The notes under the pieces were generated by a model. That model searched no databases, was not told the DNA's origin, and saw only the letters and a program-made list of their open reading frames with translations. Both the position numbers and the translations under genes were made by a program. From Callipepla californica brunnescens (Eukaryota > Chordata > Aves > Galliformes > Odontophoridae), in contig JALIRH010000061.1 of the NCBI GenBank assembly GCA_023055505.1, positions 209,501 to 273,500 of the forward strand: 64,000 bases of DNA, read 5' to 3'. Of the stretch, positions 40,601 to 53,090 are shown piece after piece (positions within the stretch are counted from its first letter, which is position 1; each line of letters starts with the position of its first letter).

Positions 40601-41650
40601 CACCTATGAAAGGCTGCAAAACATAAGCTTGGTCATATAATGAAAAAAAGGAAGTTATTTTGAGAAAGTGGCTAATCTGTACAACCTTGATACAAAATCT
40701 GGAAACGGCTATTTTGGAATTTTTCCCTAGTGCACAACATAGGTAGCACAATGTACAATGTCTTGAAATGCATTGAGGCCCAAGACCTGAGAACACTATT
40801 TTCCTTATTATTGTCAATGGCAGTTCACACTTGTGTAAAGGTGCTCCTGTGCATGAAAATCTGCAGGATGAGGCCCTGAAGTACCATTTGAACATGTGCT
40901 GACAACAATGAAAGCACCAGTTCAAATGTCTATGCAGTACAAAGCAGAGGATTTTCAGAATGCACTGTTATAAGGTAAAATCCCCTAGCCAAAAACTTGG
41001 AAAGAAAGCCAAGAATATCCAATGTAATACAACACTGTATTCCTTTTTATTGTACTGTTTTAACTGGGAATTATGAGTAGCTTACTTTAAAATCTGAAGA
41101 GCTTTTTCTCTCTCTCCATCCCATCACTAGATCTTACTCTTTCTCAGTCAGCTTTAGTATATAATTCAAAACACACAGCAAACTGGCACTTTACAAAAAG
41201 ATTTCTCTAAATATGAAATACTGCATTACAGTGAGTTTGGGAACCTCAGGTTCATCCTGAGGGAACAAATTCATTGCCATGGAACAAATGTTAATGAAAT
41301 CAAATAGACTGTTCTGTTGGCAGAAAACACACACATGGAAAATGTGGCTTATTGTGTTGACTGTTTTGCATAACAAAGTTGACAGCGCTGCCTGTTCCTA
41401 ATAAATATTACTCTAAATATGCAAACAGATGTATCTAGAGTTGCCTTTAAACCATCTTGTGAAAAAAAAAACTATTGACAAGGAGTTACCAGACTGATAT
41501 CACATAACTGTCCTATTTTCACAGTTCAGTTTTCATTTATTGAAAGGAACAGTTATGCAACTGGTGGATATGCTGGACCTCCTTCAGCAGGAACTGTGCA
41601 GCTATGGAAAATTTCTGCTTTTGCTTTAAGTCCTCTACTGTGGTTCCTAG
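37654..41650 (+). other. DCN: Decorin intron 1, about 4.0 kb
   Basis: The intron begins GTACGG at 37654 and ends TTCCTAG at 41650. It is mostly AT-rich with poly-T runs (for example 38658-38683). A GC-richer patch lies at about 39570-39790. I identify no transposable element and no alternative exon. Intronic enhancers could be present but are not readable by eye. Confidence 0.8.
39570..39790. other. GC-rich patch in DCN intron 1
   Basis: About 220 bp with clearly higher G+C than its surroundings and a handful of CpGs, including 'gctgggcgtgg', 'ttacgacc', 'caacgtccc' and 'gcttgcgg'. Frames of about 70 codons on both strands appear to be by-products of this composition and show no domain. It could be a regulatory element or an old repeat. 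Confidence 0.4.
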
Positions 41651-41678
41651 GTTCTGCCTGGAGTTGATGAACTGAGCC
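41651..41678 (+). other. DCN: Decorin exon 2, 5' UTR part
   Basis: The acceptor TTCCTAG ends at 41650 after a pyrimidine-rich stretch, and the exon starts GTTCTGCC. This agrees with the human mRNA junction, where the 'attaaaag' exon end is followed by GTTCCCTGG as I recall it. The segment carries a two-codon upstream frame (41667-41675). Confidence 0.9.
41667..41675 (+). other. Two-codon upstream ORF one codon before the DCN start
   Basis: ATG AAC TGA, then GCC, then the decorin ATG, all in the same frame. The human mRNA as I recall it reads ATG AGA TAA ATC ATG in the same place. The layout (two codons, stop, one codon, start) is thus preserved with different codons, which suggests a role in limiting or timing decorin translation. 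Function is inferred. Confidence 0.65.
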
Positions 41679-41883
41679 ATGAGGCTAGCTCTCCTCTTCA
41701 TCCTACTGCTGCCAGTATGCTTGGCCACACCGTTCCACCAGAAGGGCCTCTTTGACTTTATGATGGAGGACGAAGGATCAGCTGATATGGCTCCAACAGA
41801 TGATCCTGTCATATCTGGATTTGGGCCAGTGTGCCCCTTCCGCTGCCAGTGTCATCTTCGTGTCGTGCAGTGCTCTGACCTAG
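41679..41883 (+). CDS. DCN: Decorin, exon 2: signal peptide, propeptide, GAG site, cysteine cluster (partial CDS)
   Basis: Decorin is a secreted class I small leucine-rich proteoglycan that binds collagen fibrils and growth factors such as TGF-beta in the extracellular matrix. This exon encodes residues 1-68 and the first base of codon 69. Residues 1-16 form a hydrophobic signal peptide ([16 protein letters not shown]). Residues 17-30 match the propeptide, and the mature chain should start at Asp31 after FMME, the usual BMP-1 type site. Ser34 aligns with the single human glycosaminoglycan-bearing serine but sits in Gly-Ser-Ala-Asp. Cys52, Cys56, Cys58 and Cys65 give C-x3-C-x-C-x6-C, the class I SLRP signature. 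The start has G at -3 and follows a mini upstream frame. Donor GTAAGC begins at 41884. The open frame runs on into the intron to 42032 by chance only. Confidence 0.97.
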
Positions 41884-43090
41884 GTAAGCCCAGGAGTTTC
41901 TTTGTAGGTTTCAGTGTGAGGCTGTACAGTTGTGAACACAAAATATTTTTTACATTTTTTGCACGTATATTTCATTTGCTCTTTGAAAAACCACAGATCT
42001 CTGTTGCAGGGAAAATGGCTTTTCAAGGTTGATTCTTCAAATGTGTATTAAATGAATTCAGTGAGGTTAGATGTGGGGATGGAAACATTTTAAAAGTTCT
42101 TAAATTGCACAGTCCAGACTCCAACACTCTTAATCATACTGTCAAGTACCTCAACATAGAAATCATCCTATTTCCATAGGATTACATGAGCATGGAATAA
42201 CCAACACTGAATCATGGAACAATCAACCTTGGAACCAGCTCTTTGCAGGAAAGAGCTTGGACACTCTCCAAAACAATGAACACATTTTGGAGTGCCTTAT
42301 GAAGCATCTTTCTTAGGCAATGTTCAAGCTGAAACCATGAGAACCTTTCTCAGAAACTCCCCTTACTCACACATGTACAAGGGCTTGTCTATACAGTCAG
42401 ACTAGCAGAGCATGAAGCCATGCCTTCCCTCTCTGTATTCTGACTTTACCATGCAAAAGTCTCTAGTAATGAAGTTGACTCCAGCAAAACTGCTTTGAGT
42501 TTGTGCCAGTGTTATTCAGCAAGCATCTGTTGTAGAAAATTAATGTTTGTTGGTTTTTGTTGTTGGGTTTTTTTTTCCCTGCAAGGAAACTAGGCAGTTT
42601 ATTCGGTGGAGACAGACAAATAGTTTTTCTTATGATATTATAGATTTTATTTTTTAAAAATATATTCTCTCAGCTGTTTGAATGTATTTCTGGTGTTTCT
42701 ATTTTACTAAGTTATTGCATTGTCTTTGACAGTTACTCTAAGTCATGACACAACTCTACCAAATAGGACCTGGGTCTCATGGTGGGTGTTGTACAATTAC
42801 TAAAATGAGGGGAAAACATTAGTTACATCCCTTGAAACTTTTGTGATTTTTTTTAAAGTAAGCCACATAATTACGCAATAGATATGTTTGGCAAAGACCC
42901 ACTGAACAAAGCAAGCCAAGTTGCACAAACCAGTACAGACTAACCTACTCACACATTCACAAAGGTTTCACAGTAACAGGCCTATTGAAAGATATTTTTT
43001 CGCTGTTTATTCACTAGATACTAGCAATCATGGAGTGTGGAGTGGAGAGGAGGTTGCTTAACATACAGGAGGATCTTATGCTTTTATTTT

Positions 43091-45125
43091 TCATAGAATC
43101 ATAGGATCATAGGATGGTTTGAGTCAGAAGGGATATTTTGAATTTGTCCAGACCAACTCCCCTGCAGTGTACAGGGACACCTACAGCTGATCAGGTGGCT
43201 CATAGTCTGGTTCTGCCTGGCCTTGAATGGCTCCAAGGACAACCCACCTTTCTGGTCAACCTGTTGCAGTGCATCACTGACCTTATTGTAAAAAACTTTT
43301 CCACTATTTCCAACCAAAATCTCTCCTGTTCTAGTTTGAAACCATTTTCCCTTTTCCTATCACAGCACACTCTGCTAAAGGGTCTGTCCTCTTCCTTCTT
43401 ATAGCCACCCTTTAGATACTGAAAGGCTTATTGGGTCTCCTCAGATCCTTCTTTTCTCCAGGCTGAAGAGACCCAGCTCTCTCAGCCTGACCTCATAGGG
43501 AAGTGTTTCATCCCTTGCAACATTTTTGTGTCCCTCCTCTGGATGCACTCCAACAGCTCCACATCCCTCCTGTGCTGAGGACTCCACATCTGGATGCAGT
43601 ATTCTGGATGAAGTCTCACCAGCACAGAGTGGAGGGACAGGATCACCTATGTTCACCTGCTGACCACTCTTCTTTTGATGCAACCCAGGATATGGTTGGC
43701 TTTCTAGGCTTTGAGGGCACATGTCCAGCTTGCAATCCACCAGTACTCCCAAATCATTTTTGGTAGGGCAGTGCTCTATCCTTTTGTCCCCGATCTTGCA
43801 ATGATTGAGTGGATTGCTGTGACCCATGTTCAAGACCTTGCACTTGAATTTGTTGAACCTCATGAAATTCACCTGGGCCCAATGCTCAAGCCTGTCCAGG
43901 TATCTCTGGATGCCATCCTGTCCTGTCAGGTGTGTTGACTGTACCATGTAGCTCAGTAACATCCACAAATTTGCTGAGGGTTCACTTGATCCCACTCTAA
44001 GTATCAGTGATGAAGGTATTAAAGAGCATTGGTCCCAGCACTGACCCCTGAGGGACACCACTTGACATTGAGCCACTGGTCACCATTCTCTGTGTATAAT
44101 CTTGCAACCAGTTCCTCATTGCACAGTCTACCCATAAAATCCATACCTTACCAATTTAGAGAGAAGGATGTTGTGAGGATTGTGTCAAAGGCCTTATTGA
44201 AGTCCAGATAGATTACATCAGCATCTCTTCCTTTGTCCATTAATGCAGTTATGACATCATAGAAGGCCACTAGGTTGGTCAGTCCTTGATCAAACCATGT
44301 TGGTTGTCTCAGATCACCTCCCCCTCTTCAATATGCACTAGCATAGTTTCCAGGAAGATCTGCTTTATGATCTTCCTCAGCACAAAGATGAGGCTGAAAG
44401 GTCAGTAGTTTCCTGGATCGTACTTTCTACCCTTCTTAAAAATGGATGTGCCATTGTCTTTCCTCCAGTCACTAGGGACTTCACCTCACTGCCATGACTT
44501 TTCAAATATCACTAAGAGTGGCTTGTCCACTGCATCAGCCAATTTCATCAGCACCCATAGACTTATGGATGGTCAGGTTCCCTAGGTGGTTGTGAACCTG
44601 ACCTTCACTTACAGCAGGAGGGACATTGCTCCCCTTGTCCCCACTTTCCAACCCATCCACTCAAGAGGGGTGTGAAGAGCAGTTGCCAGTGAAGACTGAG
44701 GCAAAAAATTGTTGAGTACTTCAACTTTCTCCTTGTCTGCTTTTACTTGCATGCCTGTATTGCCTGCTTGTGGGGGTATGCTGTCTTGGGCCTTCCATTT
44801 CTGATTGCACGTGTGAGCTTTTCTTAGTCTTCTTTTTGCCCCTTGACAAGTCCAGTTCTAGTTGGGCCTTGACCTTCATGACCCGATTCCTACACAGTCT
44901 AACAGCGTCCCTATACTCCCAGGTTACCTGTCTGTTCTTCCACTGCTTGTGCATTTTATTCTTGCTCTCCAGGGATCTCTTCCCTTCCTTTCCTGACTTC
45001 CTACATCTGGGATGGAGAATTCTTATGCACTAAGAAAAGCTTCCTTCAAGATCTGATAGCTCTGCTCAGCTCCCTTGGTCTTGATGACAGTTTCCCATGG
45101 GGAGGACAGTTTCTAAGGGGACTAT
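43091..45125 (-). mobile_element. 5'-truncated CR1 LINE, about 2.0 kb, antisense to DCN
   Basis: Read on the - strand this is the reverse transcriptase part and 3' UTR of CR1, ending at the + strand start TCATAGAATCATAGGATCAT (the reverse of the ATTCTATGA repeats). Visible coding blocks in 5' to 3' order are 'HKQWKNRQVTWEYRDAVRLC' (about 44950-44890), the RT motif GVPQGS (44058-44041), a decayed FADD motif now FVDV (about 43974-43957), 'DGIQRYLDRLEHWAQ', 'NDLGVLVD', and 'LRELGLFSLEKRR' just before the 3' UTR. Stops and frameshifts separate the blocks, so it cannot mobilise itself. The upstream limit near 45125 is approximate. Confidence 0.96.
43441..43938 (-). pseudogene. CR1 reverse transcriptase C-terminal remnant (longest open part)
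   Basis: This is the longest intact piece of the CR1 ORF2 in the window, within a frame open from 44076 to 43441 on the - strand. The CR1-like protein sequence in this frame begins at about 43990. It shows the thumb/C-terminal part of the LINE reverse transcriptase with 'LDRLEHWAQVNFMRFNK', 'DLGVLVDCKLDM' and 'SLEKRRI'. A frameshift separates it from the GVPQGS block upstream, and stops interrupt other parts. It is unlikely to be a host gene. Confidence 0.85.
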
Positions 45126-48100
45126 AACTGTTATACTGGATAACAGTTGGAATTTAAGATATTTTTGAACTTTTCCACAGTCTGATTCAATTCTGCAGAA
45201 TTGAATTCAGTTAAAAAGTAGATTTATTCACACAGGAGCACTTTGTTTCTGTACTTGCTCCCACATTCATTCAGTTCCCCTTCACACTCATGATTTTCAA
45301 AAGATTGCACTACAATCCACTGCATGCAATTGCTTCTGGGTTAATAAAGTCCCATATTGTCAAGGAGATTTGGGAATAAAGTGATTAAAAGCCCTAGTTC
45401 TGTGTTTTCCAGATAATTTTGAGAGTGAAAATAAGAAATATATTTTCAGTTTGGTTTAAGCCCACACAGTGCAGACACTGGAATATGAAGACAGTGCTTT
45501 TGAAGCAGCTGGGCTGATAACATCTAGCCTCTGGGCACAGAGGAAGAGGGATCTCCCTGGGGTTCAAATACACAACAGAGAAAAATAAGTAATATTTCCC
45601 TGGCAGAGCTCAGGGAAGTTATAACCATTCCGTTTTCCAGCCTTGGCATGAAGATTCATCCATCCCCACCACATGTGGTTACAACAGCCACTTCTGGGCC
45701 TGGCCCAAATGGGAGGCTCATCAGTATTCAGGCTGCCCCTGAGAGTAGGGACAGGACAACTGAGTATGCCTCTGCTCCACACTCTTCCAGCCTCAAGTCC
45801 ATTTTTTGTGTGACTCTGTCTAAATCAGATTTACCCATTTACTCTAGGAAAGCCAGGAGCTGTCTTTAAGAGCTAAAAATTTCTTTGTGAACAGTGAAGG
45901 TGCTGCCATGATGATCTAGCATGCTTGCTGGCTGTCAGATGAAGCTTGCTTGGGAAGCAGTGATCAGGCTGGAGCCATAACACTAGCAATGGGGACTGCA
46001 TCTCCCTGCAAACCACCACTCCTGGTCTGCCTTTGCCTGGAGCTTTAGGCATTTCCTTCCCAACCACATTAGCTATCTCCCCTCCCCTAAAATTGTCACA
46101 TTTAATCATCTCATCCCACGGGTACTAATTGAAGAAAAGCTGCAGGCAATAACAAGGCTCCTCCCAAGGACATACTAAGAACATACTGAATTAAATCCCT
46201 GTCCACAAAGAAAAACTGAAATCTGGATCCTGTCTTGCGCTCACTCTCTGGCTTGGAAGAACAGGCCCCTTGCAGCTGAGTGCAGAGGGCAGGTCAGAGC
46301 AAGGCATCTGGGAGACCTAACATGGGTCCTCTCTTCCTTTACATGCCTCATTTTGTGCTCAAAGGGACATCTACTATTTTTAAACTCCTGCAGCATAAAT
46401 GAGCTCACTATCTGACATAGACTTATGTGAAAAAAACAGCAAAACTATCACATCCAGGGTCCAGAGATCAGGTTTGCTTGTTTAATTGTTAAGTCTTTTT
46501 TGTTCAGTTGCCACTTAATGAGGATTGGATGGGAGTATTAAAAAAAAAAATCTGAATTCTACAAAAACAGTGAAAAAAATGCCTGGTGGTCCAGTTACAC
46601 TAGTGTCAGCTGAATTTTTTCATTCTTGTACTTTCAAGCTTCAGTCAAATCCTCCTAAGCACATACCTCTGAATTAATTTATTTTGCCTCCAAGCCAAAA
46701 GCTGAACTAGCAGGAAGGAGAACATTGTCTTCTCACACCCTGAAGAAGAATTCTCTGAGAGCTGCAGTTACTGACATATTGAGAACAGGACCCAGTATGC
46801 CTACCTCATATGAGATTAATTACCTTTGTGTAACAGGCTCAAGGATCTCTGTGGTACTTTAATGAAAGTGCTGCCTTTTCTGAATTTCCCTCCTGTTGCT
46901 AAAAGGAAGTCATAGGCTCACTTTTTAATCATGCTTCTGTGAAGACATTACTATGACATACCTGGATTTTCCATACACGTTACTGCCTTATTAACATGTA
47001 CTCCAAAGTAGCCACTACAGCTGGTGAGAGGAAGCTTGTCATGTTGCAAAATAATACTTTTAGGGAAGACATTGCTGTTAGGCAAATATGTCTCATGAAA
47101 GCCCTAGCAAGGCTTAACAGATCAGTTTGAGTCCCAGCTTCCCAAAGAGTGTCTCAAGCAAAGGTTGCTCTCAGAGGGTCCTATTAGGCAGGAGGACATG
47201 TATAGTTATTCAGCCTTGTGGCAGATGAAGATTGCTCCCTAAGCATCTTCAGTGATGGTAGGCAGAACTTTACTTCACCTTCAGATGAGTCTGACAGCCC
47301 CTTAGGAATTGATCACTGTAAGCTTTCTGCAGGATGCAGTAATATCACCTCCCTTAGAGACTTCATGGCAATGGGGGTTCCTCCAGCTTTCTTGCTGTGA
47401 GCATTCATGCAGGCTTTGTGGTCTCCAAAAGGTGCAGGATAAATGAATGTCAGTAATTAAAGTTGAAGTGGCATTATATCTTAAATTGGATCTGTCCTCA
47501 CTGCTCAGAAAGGCAAGTTTTCTCCAGCGGTAAAGAAGGATGTATTAAGGCTCAGCATGGGTGCTGGATTGCGTATTTGAAGAGCACTTTGAGATCAGCG
47601 GGAGAAAAGCTCACAGATGTATAAAGCATTATTCCAGGGATGCAGTAACATGAGTCAGTTTATCTGAATACATAAAATGCCTACATTGTATTAAATGATG
47701 GCTCTTCAGCACTTGAACCATGGTAACATGTCAACAGCTGATTTATTTGTTGACAGAAGGCAGTTTATCTCCTTGTATATAATATATTCCAGAAGCACCT
47801 GAACACCAATTTTCTAAGCTTTATGTGATTTTCATGTCTCTCTTGGGCACCTCATCTCTCCTTTTTAAGGAAATTAAATCCTTTAGTACATATTTCGATT
47901 TGGACTTCCACAGTCAACACAAATATTTTTTAATTAAAATAATACCTTATTGCTGATCAGTCTTAATCATTTTATGAGTTCCAGAAAACAGATAGAGTTA
48001 CTTCATGCTGTTATTTAAATCTTTACCGTCCTTTCAAAAATATCATTTTTAAAGCTAAAAGTTTAATTCAAAATCCAGTGGGTTTCTAAAAGTGCAATAT

Positions 48101-50459
48101 GAAAAAGCACAAATACTTAAATGACAAGATATTAAAAAATACACTTTTAAAATAAAAGCTTTTGTTAACTGAATCTTTATGTTGTATTATTCTGTGTTTC
48201 ACTTTTTTCTAACAGTAAGGGCTAGGGATGTATTCCTTTTCTGTTTAACAGATGCTGAAACATAGGAAACCCTCTGAATCCATATCTGACAAGAAATGTG
48301 ATTGATAAAAATGGTACTGTGAAATCTAGGAAATTGCTACTTACACAAATAGTAGCCTCTATGTAGTAATATAATGGCCTGAAAACAGACTAAATTTCTT
48401 TCTGGACATTCTTTAGCAAAACAATCCTTATGCTGTCTTCACACAAAAGTCATTAAGCTTATAAAAATTATTATCAACAATAATTGGGCTAAAAGTAATT
48501 ATAACATTATATGATAATTTGGTGAATTGTTAGACTGAGACATGTTGGAGATCAGAGAGTAGGACCTATATGAAGTATTACAGATACAATATAGAAGTGT
48601 TTTCAGGTAATGTTTGTCACCTAAGAGTCATCTGCTCTCCTTTCACAACCATAGGGTGTGGGACAGTTCTTCCTGCCTAAGGTGGACAACAGTGACTGAA
48701 AGGAAAAATAATTTCCTGAAAACTCGACTGCCATTAGAAGGCCTCAATGGTCACTTGAGGCTAAAAAACAAACTTTCAAATTGATGAAGATATGTGTGAT
48801 AGAATTAAAGACTGAAGAAGTCAACACAGGTTAACAGCATTATATTTTCAATAAATCTGCCATAAATTATTAAATTTTTAGCATCTATTCTGTTTACGTA
48901 CAATTATTTAAATTCCTTGGAAGTTAAAGAAAGAACAAAAGAAAGCCCTATACTCACTAAATCCTGAAAAATTATTAAGAGCAAAATAACTAGAAAATAC
49001 CTCTTGATAAGTTTTCGAGAAAAAAAAAATCCTGGCTAGATTTAGAATTCTCTATATTTATAAACTATGATCAAGTTTTTCCTCTGCAAGAGCAATAGGC
49101 AGGCCTTGTTGCACTTTCACTAATTTTACAGCCTGAATTGCAGATGTTCTAGTTCCAGTTCACAGATATGATTCTGGGTGAAAGTTAGTCCACCCTAATT
49201 GTATACTTTATTTTTTCTTTTCCTGCTCCAAGGTAACAGTTATCACCCATCTGTGCTTTTGGTTTTCTTTGCTTAGTTGGCTGTTGTTTTGGTGAGGGGT
49301 TTTTTTGGATGATTTTAAGTTTGTTTGCTTGTTTTAGACTGAGGAACATCATTTTATGAAGCCTAGTAGAGGGAATGGTAATCTTGAGTGCCAAATATAT
49401 GAGAAGTGACTGTTTTCTGGGTGAGAATATGACAAGGGCTGGTTTCTAAAATATCCCACTGTACAAATAAATAACAATAACAATAACGGATAATAAAAGA
49501 TGAATCAATTCTTATGACATTACAGAACATAGCAGGTGATTAAATAACTTGGAACATACTAAATAATCTACTGACATCTACTAATACAATTGAAATCTAC
49601 TGTATGTGTAGTAGATTCTTAACATCTCTATAAGTTGTAGTGTTTGGCAATGTGTGTAACTGTTTAGGAACTATTTAAATATTCAAGACATGACATCTGT
49701 GCTGTTCACCTGCTATGGACTCTCTGCCGTGTCCTAGGAAGAGCTAAGGGCTCCAGAGGTTCCTTCCCGATGTTCACTCTGCAAATTGGAATGTGATCTA
49801 TGAGTTCGTGTCCTACATGAAGCCACCAACGATAATTCTGCCATTCTCAGGAAAGCCACTTTTACAAAGCCTAATTACTGTGGTATTTAGAATTGTTTCT
49901 ATTTTTCAACAAAAGTCTTCAAAACACTTCTTTCTAACCAAGTTTTGGCATTTCTAACCCATCCTTATTAACTTTGGACTCACTGGTCTGTGTTTTACTT
50001 TATACATATCCTGGATCTATCATGTGGCTACAGGAATAAAAGTTGTTTTTTGTTGTTTTTTTCTTAATATTTTTATCTTTTCTTAAAATTCAAGTCTAAA
50101 AGTATATGCTTTCTAATCATATGCTTTCTATCATATATTCTTTGGAAACATCTTTCTCCTGCTTTTTGTGTTTGTCCTGACAAACAGTATAAGCAAATGT
50201 TAGAATTCAGGTTCTGTCCAGCTGTATTATATTTTAGGGTTTATTCATGCAGGGCATTGTTGTTTTTTACACTAGGAAAAGAAAACAGATAGGTGGAGTG
50301 GAAATTTCTCATTGGCTTCTCAGCAAGGTAGGAGATGGAAACAGTGAACACAGGGACTTTTAAGACCAAAGACCATACTTGCAAATAGTGTTGATGAGGG
50401 GAAGCTTGTGTGTTTTGGAGTTTTTTGTGTGTGTGTTTACGTGGGGCATTTTGTGGTCG

Positions 50460-50491
50460 TTTTTTTTTGTTTGTTTGTTTTTGTTTTTTGG
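50460..50491. repeat. (TTTG)n simple repeat
   Basis: A T-rich run with about four TTTG units, following a GT-rich stretch at 50428-50440. Confidence 0.9.
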
Positions 50492-52589
50492 TGTAGTATT
50501 TTTCAACTCATGGGACTTACAGTGTTCAACAGGTCTGTATCCTGTTGTCAACAGGGTTACATTTGCTATGAAGGCAAAACTACTACAGCTAATCACAAAG
50601 TCAGGAAGTTCATCTTCCAATATGTGTTTTCCCCTCTACCACTCCAGTGAGAGCCTGGCTCTCAGTGAATTCCTATTTTAGATTAATGCAGAAGAATTGT
50701 GTTTGAACTAGTGCAACATTCGCTCTCTCATAAAACCCTTTACTGAATATCTTTGTATAGATGCATATGAACAAAGACATAAATGAATTAGCAAACAGGA
50801 CCGTGATGCAGTTTATTTCCCTAAGCTCAATTAGAATTCACATACCTTGAAACTGAGGAGATCATACTAATTCTTTACCACTGAGAAGTAAGAATGAGAA
50901 AGAAAAGGGAACAGATCCAACCATGACTGTATTGTGGCAGCAGGTCATAATAAAACTAGGGCTATGCAATGGCCATGTGGTCAGAGAAGGAATGTATAAG
51001 TGTACTGGAAAATAGAAGAGATCTCCCCAAACTGCTCTTTATTGATGTCTCTTAGTGCTAGTTCTGGTAAATTACAAAGCAAAGATTTAGAGCGGTATCT
51101 TTAGATTAGTATCTGTTGCCTGCTGCTTGAACCATGAATCAGGAAAACATCCTTAATCCAAAGGATCATTAAAAATTTAGTGTTAGATAGTGTTCACTTT
51201 TCCCAGACATTGAAATGATTCCTTCTGAGTACTCTAAATATGTGTAAGAAATACGTATTTCACCTCAATGCATGAGTAGTCATGGATACTGCATCTGCAC
51301 TGCATCCACAACGATTAAAGTCACAATACATAACATACTCGCAGATTGCACAAATCACACAGGCCTGTTGCTGTTCTCTGATGGGATGTTTTATGTCAGT
51401 AACCATGACAGTAATGTAATGCTGGCAATTCTAGCAGTTACTTCAGAAATCTCACGATATTTTATTGTTTTACATAATGCCTTCATCCCTGAAGGCCCAT
51501 GATTTTTTTCAAAATACTTTTCTGCCTCTATAAAATAAATCTCTGCTTCTTGATAAGGCATACATCTTCCAGACCTTTGAAATTAACAGTCTGTTAGAAA
51601 GAACACAGAAAAGGAATTTGCTCAATTTTGAGCTTTAAGGATACATTATTACTTCTTGGTATTAGTGTTCAGAGCCAGGAGACTGAATTTATCTGTACCA
51701 GAAATGTGACTAACACTGAAAAATAATTTATAACATCTGTGGCTTGCAATATCCTTTATACTCTGAAATATGTGTTCACTTCGCAGAGTGGGTGGAAATG
51801 GAAGTGAGCAGATAAACTATGCACTCATTTTAAATTTTTTCTGTGGCTTTTTCAGTTACTAGTACTATCATCATAGATAATTGAGCAGTTGATCACAATG
51901 TGTGATTTTATTACTTTTATTCTGGTTTTTGTCAGTCTGTTCTGGGAAATAATGTTGTAAATTGTGATTCTGTGATTTTGTGAAATATTTGTGGGGAAAA
52001 GAACACAGTGTAGTGGTATATCTGTAGATCTACTTTTGTGAGAGGCCTTCTCAGCAGGAGCTGGATTTCATCTTCTCACTCTTTCATAAAGGAAGGGTCA
52101 GAGGTACACAAAAATAATCTGTAAAGAAAATAAGCTTAAGATGGATATTAATGGATCAAGAACTGAAAACAGGAAAAACATCTGAAAAAAGTTGTAAGTC
52201 CCCTTTAAGAAGATGCATTTTAAGTTTCAAGTATTCCAGCGGATGCTCCTTTTTAGAATAATCAGATTAATTTTCAGATTTTGTTCTAATTGATAAAGTA
52301 GTCATTAGTAGTGATGATTTCATAGAGAATGGGAAAAACAGAGAACAGACTTTTACTTTGAAAGTGGGAGAGAGAAGGATGTTGTGGATACTTCTCTGCA
52401 AAGAAAGGCAATTGTTTCTTATTATTTTGGCTGGTAGGATGCAAATTATGAAATTAATCCTATTTTCAAATCCTACACAATAGAGAACATACTTCCAGTA
52501 AATACTCAAGTACACAGCCTGGGAAAACTTCCATGAACTTTTCTGAGTTCTGTGATTTTCCACGGCTAAGACTTCTGAACCCATAAGCT

Positions 52590-52830
52590 TGCCATTCACC
52601 CCATGCATCCCAGAGTCCACATGGGGCACCCCCAAGGGCATTCACCTCTGGGAGGGAGGGAGAGAGGCAAGGAAGGAGGGCTGCTGCCCACTGTGGGATG
52701 AGGGAGAGCCCGGCTTGGAGCAGGGAGAGCACACAGCAGAGGAAGCGCAGGCAGCTGCTGTAGAGGCCTCCTCTGCTGGGAGAGAAGCCACTGATGACCA
52801 CGGCTGGGAATTACACTGAGCTCAGGCCAA
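52590..52830. other. GC-rich, purine-biased patch in DCN intron 2
   Basis: About 240 bp markedly richer in G and C than the flanks, with GGGAGGGAGGGAG at about 52650-52662 and runs such as GGAAGGAGGG and GAGGAAGCGCAGGCAGC. Overlapping frames of 75-125 codons on both strands follow from the composition; none shows a known domain. It may be a regulatory element, a G-quadruplex-prone stretch or an unrecognised repeat. Confidence 0.45.
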
Positions 52831-53067
52831 ATTCCTCAGCTGGCAGCAGCTGTTAGTGGAAACTGAAGGAGACTTGAAAAGAGCCCCATTTTATGGCCCC
52901 TATGATAATAATCGTGAGTGTTGGGATGTAATAACACATGTATCTGAGCTGCAGAGTTCAGATCTCCCTCTGCCTTTTGACCCCTAGTCCCAACTGGGGA
53001 AAAGAAGGATTTTCCAGCGGAATAAGACCCATCCTCAGTTGTTGTAAAATGGGTAGGAGAACATGAT

Positions 53068-53090
53068 AAAAAAAAAAAAAAAAGAAGAAG
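53068..53090. repeat. Poly(A) run followed by GAA units
   Basis: Sixteen A followed by GAAGAAGAAG, directly visible. Confidence 0.9.

Noticed and set aside
41884..42032. Continuation of the decorin frame beyond exon 2
   Set aside because: The sequence after 41883 begins with a good splice donor, and exon 3 resumes the decorin protein in the right phase. The open extension is intron read-through by chance.
43503..43938. + strand frames of 75-87 codons in decorin intron 2
   Set aside because: They are antisense translations of the reverse-oriented CR1 element.
51925..51990. Possible CR1 terminus ('attctgtgattttgtga')
   Set aside because: Only the short terminal-like string is present, with no CR1 3' UTR beside it; chance or too decayed to call.
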